Source: Baffinella frigidus | Lineage: Eukaryota > Cryptophyceae > Cryptomonadales > Baffinellaceae | Reading direction: 5' to 3' | Assembly (NCBI GenBank): GCA_026770585.1 | Contig: MU646325.1 | Coordinates: forward strand, 264,140-276,936 | DNA: 12,797 nt | Position numbers and translations under genes: made by a program | Shown: piece by piece, positions 1-5,914 of the stretch | How positions within the stretch are numbered: position 1 is the first letter of the stretch | Layout of the letters: each line of letters opens with the position of its first letter | The notes under the pieces: model-generated | Databases searched by the model: none | What the model saw: the letters and a program-made list of their open reading frames with translations, nothing else | Told to the model about the DNA's origin: nothing

Positions 1-73
1 GTAGGGGCGGGTGGCGTCCAATATCACAACCCCTAAAACCTTACCCCCAAACCTTAAATTGTTCTCTCTCCAG

Positions 74-174
74 GACACGGGGGTGGGGTGGCGTACAAGA
101 TCATCTTCGACGTGCCGCACTACCCCGCACTCGCGCGCCGCTACCACGCCCCAGAGAAGTGGCCTGTCGGGTAC
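74..174 (+). CDS. Possible partial exon of unknown protein (copy 1)
   Basis: Directly after a good-looking 3' splice site (pyrimidine-rich TTGTTCTCTCTCCAG ending at 73) an open frame reads HGGGVAYKIIFDVPH, then a segment with PALARRYHAPEKWPVGY, before running into telomere-like repeats. The peptide has normal complexity and a balanced composition, unlike the repeat-encoded frames around it, and the same peptide recurs at 295-373 with only a few changes. I do not recognise the family. The start would lie upstream of the window, and the frame becomes repeat-encoded (TPHPTPYTLHP) after 174, so this is at best an exon fragment captured in a subtelomeric-like duplication. No function is assigned. 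Confidence 0.3.
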
Positions 175-294
175 TACACCCCACACCCTACACCCTACAC
201 CCTGCACCCTACACCCTACACCCTACACCCTACACCCTACAACCTGCACCCTACAACCTGCACCCTACACCCTACACCCTACATCCTACACCCT
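175..294. repeat. Degenerate telomere-like array (CCCTACA type)
   Basis: Heptamers dominated by CCCTACA with variants CCCTACC, CCTGCAC and ACCTGCA. CCCTACA is one base from the plant/algal telomere unit CCCTAAA. The C-rich strand is on the plus strand. Translation gives meaningless TPYTLHP repeats, so the overlapping open frames are artefacts. Confidence 0.85.
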
Positions 295-373
295 CAAGAT
301 AATCTTCGACGTGCCGCACCACTCCGCACTCGCGCGGCGCTACCACGCCCCAGAGAAGTGGCCTGTCGGGTAC
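295..373 (+). pseudogene. Duplicate of the exon-like fragment (copy 2)
   Basis: This is the second copy of the unknown exon-like segment. It encodes KIIFDVPHHSALARRYHAP, then EKWPVGY, before the frame enters the inserted fold-back element (reading RGIWAIRS). There is no splice acceptor in front of this copy, only telomere-like repeats. Most likely it is a non-functional duplicate. Confidence 0.35.
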
Positions 374-557
374 AGGGGTATCTGGGCTATAAGATCGGTC
401 GGTGTCATCGGTCGGTGTCTTTTTCTTAAATTGGTACCAGAGGGTTGACTAAACGCAAGAATTAGTCAACCCTCTGGTACTAAATTAAGAAAACGGGGTG
501 CCCAAATCCGGTCTGTGTTCTTAAGTTCTGGTTTCTTATAGCCCAGATACCCCTGTA
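371..557. mobile_element. Fold-back/MITE-like element with nested hairpin (family 1 variant)
   Basis: The ends are perfect inverted repeats of 25 bp (370-394 with 534-558; outer sequence GTACAGGGGTATCTGGGC). TA dinucleotides at 371-372 and 556-557 fit a TA target-site duplication around CAGGGG...CCCCTG. A second inverted repeat sits at the centre (423-452 with 462-491). There is no coding capacity, so it is non-autonomous. Its ends resemble those of the other family 1 elements (CAGGGGTACCTCGCTCATAA) but differ at mirrored positions in both arms. TA duplication and CAGG-like ends are compatible with Tc1/mariner-type MITEs, but that class assignment is inference. Confidence 0.85.
423..491. repeat. 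Inner hairpin of the nested element
   Basis: Arms of 30 bp (423-452 and 462-491; core ACCAGAGGGTTGACTAA) match except for two positions and are separated by a 9-nt loop, ACGCAAGAA. It lies near the centre of the larger inverted repeat, giving a hairpin within a hairpin. Confidence 0.9.
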
Positions 558-559
558 CT

Positions 560-760
560 CAACCCCAGACCCTACACCCTACACCCTACACCCTACACCC
601 TACACCCTACACCCTACACCTTGCACCATACAACGTAAACCCTAAACCCTAAACCCTGAACCCTAAACCCTAAACCCTAAACCCTAAACCCTACACCCTA
701 CACCCTACACCCTACACCCTACACCTTACACCCTTGACCCTAAACCATAAACCATAAAAC
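560..760. repeat. Telomere-like array (CCCTACA / CCCTAAA blocks)
   Basis: Blocks of one variant succeed each other: CCCTACA, then CCCTAAA (about 635-690), then CCCTACA again, then degenerate CCATAAA. CCCTAAA is the canonical plant/algal telomere unit. The C-rich strand reads 5'->3' on plus, the orientation expected at a left chromosome end. The sequence from 761 to 870 shows no recognisable feature. Confidence 0.85.
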
Positions 761-870
761 AGGAGCTATCGGGGGGTGTTGACGCTGAAGCGGCACAACA
801 GCGTCGTTATGCTGGTGGAGCGGAGTTCGCCGCTGCTGCCACCCAGTGCGCCCCAGAAGTAGTTACACAT

Positions 871-1023
871 GAGAGAGAGAGAGCGCGCGCGCGAGAGAGC
901 GAGAGCGAGAGAGAGCGAGAGAGAGCGAGAGAGAGCGAGAGAGAGCAAGAGAGTGACACAACGAGAGAGAGCGTGATGGAGCGAGATGGATAGATAGATA
1001 GATAGATATAAAAAGGGAGAGCG

Positions 1024-1061
<38 letters not shown>

Positions 1062-1107
1062 AGTGTGTGTGTGTGTGCGAGAGAGAGAGAGTGTGTGTGA
1101 GAGAGCG
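871..1107. repeat. GA-rich microsatellite with GATA and GT blocks
   Basis: Purine-only GA runs with interspersed GCGA, a GATA tract at 987-1008, and GT runs at about 1062-1077. The complementary strand yields artefactual Leu/Ser-rich frames. Confidence 0.95.
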
Positions 1108-1180
1108 ATCGGCGCGTTGAATAAATGCGTTCATAGCACGACCGCGGAAAGTCACATGTGGGGCCAAGCACTAGCTGGTG

Positions 1181-1181
1181 C

Positions 1182-1239
<58 letters not shown>

Positions 1240-1250
1240 CGCGCGCGAGC
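1181..1250. repeat. GA microsatellite ending in GC alternation
   Basis: About 55 bp of nearly pure GA followed by GCGCGCGCGCG, next to the left end of a family 1 palindrome. The segment before it (about 1115-1180) shares the stretch CATAGCACGAC with 1389-1399 and a related stretch at about 1590. Confidence 0.95.
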
Positions 1251-1259
1251 AAAACGTCG

Positions 1260-1378
1260 ACAGGAGTACCTCGCTCATAAGAAACAGCCACTCCCTAGGA
1301 CCCTACAGTAAGACCATGCCTAGGGCGCTATGGTGGTCCTAGGTGGGGGGCGGTTTCTTATGAGCGAGGTGCCCCTGT
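1260..1378. mobile_element. Family 1 MITE-like palindrome, copy A
   Basis: Left end ACAGGAGTACCTCGCTCATA and right end TATGAGCGAGGTGCCCCTGT form imperfect terminal inverted repeats. The interior carries the shared core CCTAGGACC...GGTGGTCCTAGG, itself partly self-complementary. About 119 bp, no coding capacity. The peptide-like readings GTSLIRN and FLMSEVPLY, one from each arm read outward or inward, recur at other copies and mark the element, not a protein. Confidence 0.9.
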
Positions 1379-1433
1379 ATGCCATACACATAGCACGACT
1401 GCTATCGCCCAGGGGGGCCAAGCAGTTGATCGA

Positions 1434-1480
1434 GATGAGAGAGAGAGGGGGATTGCGAGAGAGGGAGATAGGGAGAGAGG

Positions 1481-1525
<45 letters not shown>

Positions 1526-1563
1526 CAGAGAGACAGAGAGACAGAGAGACAGAGCGCGCGCGC
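1434..1563. repeat. GA / GACA microsatellite
   Basis: GA runs with GGGA interruptions, then GAGACA repeats (about 1520-1550), then GCGCGCGC. It shares its layout (GA tract then GC alternation, preceding a family 1 palindrome) with 1181-1250. Confidence 0.95.
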
Positions 1564-1631
1564 AAGCAGCGCGTTGATTCAAGAAACAAAGCACGACCGC
1601 GAAAAGTGCATGGGCAGGGCAGGAACAGCCG

Positions 1632-1743
1632 CTACAGGGGTACCTCGCTCATAAGAAAACGCTTCCCCCTAGGGACCCCCATATGGCCCTACTGTAGGGC
1701 CCTAGGGAGGGGGCGTTTCCTTATGAGCGAGGTACCCCTGTAG
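1632..1743. mobile_element. Family 1 MITE-like palindrome, copy B
   Basis: CTACAGGGGTACCTCGCTCA on the left and the matching inverted end GAGCGAGGTACCCCTGTAG on the right. This is the cleanest end pair in the window, with TA on both sides. The internal part reads AACGCTTCCCCCTAGGG against CCCTAGGGAGGGGGCG, so pairing extends inward for most of its 112 bp. Confidence 0.93.
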
Positions 1744-1860
1744 GGCAGACGCTCAAGAACCCTGGCGGGGTTCGAGCACCTATTCCGTGGGAGAGTCGAC
1801 TGTAGGAGAGTGACGTAGTGAGAGAACAGTGAGCTCATTACGGATCGAAACCAATACACG

Positions 1861-1918
1861 TATCCCTTAAGTGGCCAGTAGGCTCAAACGCCCTACGGTA
1901 GGGCCCCAGGACCTGCCT
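1861..1918. mobile_element. Family 2 fold-back element, half copy
   Basis: TATCCCTTAAGTGGCCAGTA, then CTCAAACGCCCTACGGTAGGG, then CCCCAGGACCTGCC. It closely matches 8019-8080 and the reverse complement of 7800-7864. After the ACCTGCC motif the similarity stops, so the other end is missing or diverged. Confidence 0.75.
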
Positions 1919-1927
1919 TGGGCGAGT

Positions 1928-1947
1928 TAGGGTGAATATTCACCCTA
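1928..1947. other. Perfect 20-bp palindrome
   Basis: TAGGGTGAATATTCACCCTA is perfectly self-complementary with no loop. It lies 10 bp beyond the family 2 half copy and 4 bp before the 174-bp tandem repeat. It could be a dimeric-protein site or a rearrangement junction. Nothing in the sequence decides between these. Confidence 0.85.
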
Positions 1948-1951
1948 CACA

Positions 1952-2231
1952 AGTTGGCCTACTCGGCTACTTTAGAGATTTTTGGGCACCTGCAGGGCTG
2001 TTCACGTGTGTGCACCCTACTCGTGTTCCTTTGGGGGGGGGGCTGCGGTTCAAACTGGCTTACAATCGTGGGGTTGTCTAGTTCCAAACACCCAGAGCAC
2101 GTGTCATTACTAGGAGCCGATCACAGGTTGGCCTACTCGGCCACTTTAGAGATTTTTGGTCACCTGCAGGGCTGTTCACGTGTGTGCACCCTACTCATAC
2201 CTTTTGGGGGGGGGTTGCGGTTCAAACAGTG
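1952..2231. repeat. Direct repeat, 174-bp period (1.6 units)
   Basis: 1952-2058 recurs at 2126-2231 with a few substitutions and small indels. The shared motifs are TTGGCCTACTCGGC, ACTTTAGAGATTTTTGG, CACCTGCAGGGCTGTTCACG and TTTTGGGGGGGG-type runs. The frame reading MAYSATLEIFGHLQGC is simply the repeat translated twice and ends in G-run frames, so I do not call a gene. Confidence 0.85.
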
Positions 2232-2388
2232 TACAGCTGTGCATGTACACCTGTAGCATCGCCGCAGGGCCCGAGTCATGCATGCAGTGGTGAGGACGAG
2301 GAGTGATCTGAGTTTGAGGGGGCGGCGTTTGAGGGGGCGGCGCAGTGTCGAACGCGAGGGGGAGAGGATAAAGAAAAAAAAAGGATTA

Positions 2389-2531
2389 AGAAACAAGGCG
2401 AGCGTTTTTCGTGAGTTCCTTAATAATTAAGAAACGGAGGACGTGCGTTTTTCGTGAGTTCCTTAATAATTAAGGAACAGGGGACGGGCGTTTCCACGGA
2501 GTTCCTTAATAATTAAGGAACAGGGGACGGG
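2389..2531. repeat. 43-bp tandem repeat with palindromic core
   Basis: Three full GAGTTCCTTAATAATTAAG cores start at 2413, 2456 and 2499, exactly 43 bp apart, with partial units at each side. GTTCCTTAAT-A-ATTAAGGAAC is a 10+1+10 palindrome in the last two units. Just upstream (about 2312-2343) a short TTGAGGGGGCGGCG unit occurs twice. Confidence 0.9.
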
Positions 2532-2552
2532 CGTTTTGAGATTTCCGGTTCC

Positions 2553-2573
2553 GATAAGCGAGGTACCCCTGTA
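2553..2573. mobile_element. Solo right end of a family 1 palindrome
   Basis: GATAAGCGAGGTACCCCTGTA equals the right terminal repeat of the family with one base changed. No matching left end occurs nearby; the preceding DNA is the 43-bp tandem repeat. The following GGGCACTTAAGATAG resembles a decayed family 2 end. The rest, up to 2723, shows nothing I can assign. Confidence 0.7.
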
Positions 2574-2723
2574 TGGGCACTTAAGATAGCCACCATGTAC
2601 AGGGGCAGTTTGAAGTTAAGGTAAGTCCTTCGAGAACCTTCAGTGTGCGGGCCTAAAAATATAAGGTCTGCGAAAAGCGGTCGGTGTGCGGTCCTTACAT
2701 TTTCTTTTACCACGCCACTCTCA

Positions 2724-2800
2724 CAGGGGTACCTCGCTCATAAGAAACCGCGCCCCCCTAGGACCTTTCAGCACAGTGTAGGCCTATCCCTGCACCCATA
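2724..2800. mobile_element. Truncated family 1 palindrome (left part), copy E
   Basis: CAGGGGTACCTCGCTCATAA, then GAAACCGCGCCCCCCTAGGACC, as in full copies. The interior then diverges (AGTGTAGGCCTATCCCTGC) and no right end is present before the next copy begins at 2825. It is probably a deletion derivative. Confidence 0.75.
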
Positions 2801-2824
2801 GCCCTATGCAGGAGCGTAAAAGGC

Positions 2825-2949
2825 TACAGGGGTACCTCGCTCATAAGAAACTGCCTCCCCCTAGGACCCTACAGTAGGCCTATGCCTAGGGTCCTACGGT
2901 GGTCCTATGGGGGGGGGGCAGTTTCTTAAAGAGGGAGGTACCCCATGTA
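2825..2949. mobile_element. Family 1 MITE-like palindrome, copy F
   Basis: Full-length left end and standard core (CCCCCTAGGACCCTACAGTA, GGTGGTCCTA). The right end is mutated: TTTCTTAAAGAGGGAGGTAC then CCCCATGTA, with substitutions and one inserted A. A decayed family 2 end (CTGGTCACTTGAGGGAT) follows directly at about 2950-2966. Confidence 0.85.
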
Positions 2950-3047
2950 CTGGTCACTTGAGGGATCGCAGCTACTCTCTCCTCCACGCGCGAAGCGAGC
3001 CGGCTTTTGAAATCACAGTAATTTAATCAAAACACACAATATTCTCC

Positions 3048-3065
3048 GTCGCGCATTCGCGCGAC
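3048..3065. other. GC-rich hairpin beyond the RWP-RK gene
   Basis: GTCGCGC-ATTC-GCGCGAC: a perfect 7-bp stem with a 4-nt loop. It lies about 220 bp past the stop codon of the minus-strand gene. On the minus strand an ATTAAA hexamer (3022-3027) follows, which could serve as a poly(A) signal. A role in 3'-end formation is speculative. Confidence 0.45.
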
Positions 3066-3077
3066 ACGAGCTCAGAG

Positions 3078-3197
3078 TACAGGGGTGCCTCGCTCATAAG
3101 AAAACGCCTCCACACAGGACCCTACAGTAGGACTATGTCTAAGGTCTATGGTGGTCCTAGGGGGGGGGCAGTTTCTTATGAGCGAGGTAGTCCTGTA
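3078..3197. mobile_element. Family 1 MITE-like palindrome, copy G (3' flank of RWP-RK gene)
   Basis: TACAGGGGTGCCTCGCTCAT on the left and ATGAGCGAGGTAGTCCTGTA on the right, with the standard core between. It lies 90-209 bp downstream of the minus-strand stop codon, so it may fall within the 3' UTR of the transcription-factor gene. If transcribed it would fold into a long hairpin. Confidence 0.88.
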
Positions 3198-3234
3198 CAC
3201 GGGGCGTCCTAGACGCAGCAGGGCCGAGTAGGGT

Positions 3235-3262
3235 ACACACGCACACACACACACCACACACG
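3235..3262. repeat. CA microsatellite
   Basis: A run of CA with two interruptions, between the family 1 copy and the stop codon of the minus-strand gene, hence in its probable 3' UTR. Confidence 0.85.
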
Positions 3263-3286
3263 CCAGCAGCGCAGGGTACAACCCCC

Positions 3287-4195
3287 TTACGTGCAGTGTA
3301 GGGTCCGGGTCTGCTGCACGTCGAACAGCAGCTTGGCGAGCGCGTGGGAGCTTGGGCGCGCGCACATGGGAGGCAGCGCGCCATGCGGAGTGGGGTTGAG
3401 CGTCATCGTCGGCGGGAGCAGCGGGGACGGGAGCGCGCCACTCTGCATCGCTGGGGAGCAAGGCCAGCTCTGGGGAACGCGCTGCTGCTGCTGCTGCTGC
3501 TGCTGCGAGAAGAGGCTCATCATCATCTGCATCGAGGAGCTGGCGGCGGCGTTGTTGGCGGGCTGTGCCCACAGAGGCGTCGGCTGCGACAGGGGGTGTC
3601 CGTCCTCGACGAGGCGGCGGAACGTGGCAAACTTGCCCTCGAGGACCGCGCGCTCATTCTCGAGTTGGTGATGGAGGAGCATGAGATCTACGTGGTGCCC
3701 CGGCGTGGCGACAAGTGCGGGAAATGTCGGCATGTTGGCGACGCCTGAGGACTGACACGTCGAGAGTGTCCTCGTCGGCACGAGGTTGTTCATGGCGGCA
3801 ACGCTCGCCAGGTTGTGCTGGTCGGTCGGCATCGATGGCGAACACCGTTGCGACTCGTTGGTGTCGGCGGCGGAGGCCTCGCCATCGTCAAGCAAATCGG
3901 GGTTGTAGGCGGCCGCGACCGCAGCGGTCGCAGCGTGGTGTTTGGTCGTCGTGGATGGTTGACGCTTGGTGGACCACGAGGTGATGCCCACCGCGCGGCA
4001 GGCCTTCTTGACAGACGTCTTGCTGAGGCCCAGCAGCTTGGCAGCCTCGCAGATCGGGAGGTTCATGCAGTCCTCGAGGAGCTGCTTCGTAAGGCGGACC
4101 GGGGTCCCACCGCGCCCGATCTTCTTCTGGCCCAGGGAGCCCTTGCTACGCGGGAAGATGAACGCCGCGCCGCCGCTCGTCGTGCTGCCGCTCAT
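3287..4195 (-). CDS. RWP-RK domain transcription factor (divergent motif)
   Basis: A 302-residue protein, uninterrupted and apparently intronless, with strong G/C preference at third codon positions. Residues 33-80 (DNA 3956-4099) match the RWP-RK DNA-binding domain: VRLTKQLLEDCMNLPICEAA, then KLLGLSKTSVKKACRAVGI, then TSWSTKR where family members usually have RWPxRK. The Trp and the closing basic pair remain; the leading Arg and the Pro are replaced by Ser. Around it lie a basic N-terminus (GQKKIGRGG), an Ala/Thr/Ser-rich linker, a short amphipathic, possibly coiled segment (172-198, LMLLHHQLENERAVLEG), an eight-residue polyglutamine run (231-238) and a Pro-rich tail. The family regulates nitrogen responses and gamete or egg programmes in plants and green algae; the target here is unknown. 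I chose the Met at 4195 because it immediately precedes the conserved region. The frame stays open to a Met at 4615, but that extension crosses a repeated 13-bp motif typical of a leader. Confidence 0.85.
   Translation of the reverse strand: MSGSTTSGGAAFIFPRSKGSLGQKKIGRGGTPVRLTKQLLEDCMNLPICEAAKLLGLSKTSVKKACRAVGITSWSTKRQPSTTTKHHAATAAVAAAYNPDLLDDGEASAADTNESQRCSPSMPTDQHNLASVAAMNNLVPTRTLSTCQSSGVANMPTFPALVATPGHHVDLMLLHHQLENERAVLEGKFATFRRLVEDGHPLSQPTPLWAQPANNAAASSSMQMMMSLFSQQQQQQQQRVPQSWPCSPAMQSGALPSPLLPPTMTLNPTPHGALPPMCARPSSHALAKLLFDVQQTRTLHCT
3482..3505 (-). repeat. CAG repeat encoding polyglutamine
   Basis: Eight consecutive Gln codons, all CAG (CTG on plus), in the C-terminal half of the RWP-RK protein. 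Pure trinucleotide runs are prone to length change, so alleles may differ here. Confidence 0.9.
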
Positions 4196-4202
4196 AGTGG
4201 TT

Positions 4203-4301
4203 GCAGACTGAGTGGGTGGGTGCAGACTGAGTGGCTCAGGCTGAGTGGTTGGCTGCAGACTGAGTGGATGAAAGATTGGATGGTTGGGTGCAGGCTGAGT
4301 G
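4203..4301 (-). promoter_or_regulatory. Five copies of a 13-bp motif upstream of the RWP-RK gene
   Basis: CCACTCAGTCTGC (minus strand) occurs perfectly three times (plus coordinates 4203-4215, 4222-4234, 4255-4267), with two one-base variants at about 4237-4248 and 4290-4301. All lie 8 to 106 bp before the chosen start codon, so they are in the leader or core promoter. If the longer frame were used, they would encode a Pro/Thr/Gln-rich stretch. Confidence 0.7.
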
Positions 4302-4777
4302 CTCGCAGGTGAGCCAAGAGGAAATATGTAAACTCCTGGAGTGGTCACGACGCATTCCATGTCCATCAACGCGATCGATGACACCTTTTTCGCCCCTTTA
4401 CTGCACTCAAATCTCAGATCGAAAGGCGCAAATCTTCCTCGTCCAATTCCTCGTCCTCGATAGCGAGGGGGCAGACGGATCCCAAATTGGACGCGACCTG
4501 TAACAGTCGTGTCCAGTTTGTACCGGACAACGACCAAATATCGGTCGTTTGAAAGTGTCATTTGGTCCCTTGCGATTGTGAATTTGGGCGGGCGTAACAA
4601 GCCCAAAAAGTCCATCTATTTGAGATTGAGATTATCAAATAAGTGTCTCGGACAATTCTCGGACTCATCTCGCGCGATCTCCGCGAGGGATATCAGTTAG
4701 TAAGACGGTTGTGTGACTTGTGTCACAAGATTGTCCCAAGGAAATTATTACAACTGACTTGTCAATAGGAGGCCGTA
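4302..4777. promoter_or_regulatory. Upstream region between two divergent frames
   Basis: No clear gene. On minus an open frame continues to a Met at 4615 (an alternative N-terminal extension of the RWP-RK protein). Small symmetric elements are visible: TATTTGA (4617-4623) with TCAAATA (4635-4641), the 6+1+6 palindrome CTTGTG-T-CACAAG (4717-4729), and TGACTTGT twice, at 4714 and 4755. These may be regulatory sites for the minus-strand gene, but no known box is assigned. Confidence 0.4.
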
Positions 4778-5220
4778 ATGTTGCAGCCTCGAAAAAGAAG
4801 GGGTCGACCTTCTTCTGTTCTTGACTGCCTTTAGAAATCACCTTTGGTCCGTTCCCGCAGGAGGGTCTTGGTGCACATCACCCGATGGGGTGGCGCGGCT
4901 CAGCGGACCGGTTGTTGCCCCTGCCCCCAGCAGTGTAGGACCTCAAGGCGTGGCAGCAGCTACGGGGTCTGCATTGCAGACGGCTGCCCGTGCACCTGCT
5001 TACTGCTACCGCTGCTGACCGCCCTCTTGTTGCGCCCCAGCACTGCTGCGCTCCAGCCTATTCACCTGCACCGCTGCCCGCTGCCTTCGCTGCACGTGGA
5101 AGAGGCTCACAGTCAAGAAGGAGCACCTCGAAACTCGCAACCAGCACGGCTGATCCACCGCTCCGTTGCTCCCAGCACCTTGCCCGATCACAGCGAGGAG
5201 GTCTTGGTTAGCACAGTTTG
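4778..5220 (+). other. Weak coding-like stretch beginning with an AT-hook-like peptide
   Basis: An ATG at 4778, preceded by an in-frame stop, opens an 18-residue frame MLQPRKRRGRPSSVLDCL ending at 4834. KRRGRP resembles an AT-hook core (RGRP flanked by basic residues). From about 4860, just after a CCCGCAG that could be a splice acceptor, all three plus frames stay open for 65-125 codons with Ala/Pro/Gln/Ser-rich content, as expected of GC-rich low-complexity DNA. It could be exons of a regulator or nothing at all. I see no conserved domain beyond the hook-like motif. Confidence 0.15.
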
Positions 5221-5654
5221 ATACTTCCACTGGAAACCACGCAATTGCACACCACGCACTTGCAAACTATTATCACTTTCACGCTGAGATTTCACCAGCG
5301 AGAACGATGTTGGCGTGCACTTATTGACTGCGTCTTCTGTTTTGTCTGAAACTCATGGCTGCACGGCTCCTGGGAGGGCTCGTCTCTGAAACCCTATGCC
5401 CTCATCCCTTGACCCAAACCTCTCAGACATATTCCCTAGACCCTACACCCTAGACCATGGACCCCAGACCACAGAACCTAGAACCCAGACCTGGACACGA
5501 AGTTCTCATCGCCCTCCTCGCTGACACGACGCCGTGCCTCGTCTTTGATACAGACAGAAATGTCTTTGGAGCCATTGGGTTAGGAGCAAGATCCTGACCA
5601 AGACGTGTGCTGCGCGCATGACTCTTGATCATCTTCTTCAAGGACGGGCCGCGA
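5221..5654. other. Unassigned sequence with a few CCCTAGA heptamers
   Basis: No convincing gene. Around 5433-5475 a short run of telomere-like heptamers (CCCTAGA, CCCTACA, CCCTAGA, CCATGGA) appears. The remaining sequence has ordinary composition and no repeats that I could detect. Confidence 0.5.
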
Positions 5655-5788
5655 CCACCAGCCACCAGAAGTCAACCAAATCGGACCATCGCAAACGTTG
5701 ATTTCCCCTGCACCTGAGCCTTTAGTCTGCAGGGGGTTTCACTGCACGCCTCATCATTTTGATTTGGTTCTCTTCTGGTGGCTGGTGG
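5655..5788. repeat. Inverted repeat, 28-bp arms
   Basis: 5655-5682 (CCACCAGCCACCAGAAG then TCAACCAAATC) pairs with 5761-5788 (GATTTGGTTC then TCTTCTGGTGGCTGGTGG) except for two positions. Within the 78-nt loop a smaller hairpin forms between CCCCTGCA (about 5706) and TGCAGGGG (about 5729). The arms are not related to family 1 or 2. Confidence 0.85.
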
Positions 5789-5914
5789 GACGCGGGGTCG
5801 GCCCAGCAAGCAGGTGAGCAGCGCTCTTCCAAATGTCTCGGCGACACAGTTTTCGGGGGGGGGGCGAGATGTACAGTGAGGATCCAAAACTCAGCTCATT
5901 CTTAGAGCTCTTGA

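Larger units (their letters stand above)
96..373. repeat. 199-bp tandem duplication (segments 96-174 and 295-373)
   Basis: The 79 bp at 96-174 recur at 295-373 with four substitutions (about 95% identity), offset by exactly 199 bp. Both start at CAAGAT and end at GTCGGGTAC. The space between is filled with CCCTACA-type repeats. After the first copy the telomere-like array follows at once. After the second copy a fold-back element intervenes and the array resumes on its far side. Confidence 0.9.

Noticed and set aside
1330-1743. 137-codon frame with GTSLIRK and MSEVPL motifs
   Set aside because: The frame is two palindromic elements joined by a GA microsatellite, so the motifs are transposon ends.
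1740-1800. tRNA-like GGTTCGAGC (B-box resemblance)
   Set aside because: The flanking bases do not pair as a T-stem and no acceptor, D or anticodon arm can be drawn around it.
1954-2256. 100-codon frame with a repeated AYSATLEIFGHLQGC peptide
   Set aside because: The repetition comes from the 174-bp DNA repeat, G-runs change length between the units, and no codon bias is visible.
3072-3572. Second minus-strand frame of 166 codons overlapping the RWP-RK gene
   Set aside because: It is the shadow of the RWP-RK coding region in another frame; its poly-Ala run is the CAG repeat shifted by one base, and it runs into the palindrome.
4196-4615. 140-residue N-terminal extension of the RWP-RK protein
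   Set aside because: The frame is open, but it crosses the 13-bp motif array and shows no recognisable domain. The Met at 4195 directly before the conserved region is preferred, though transcript data could overturn this.
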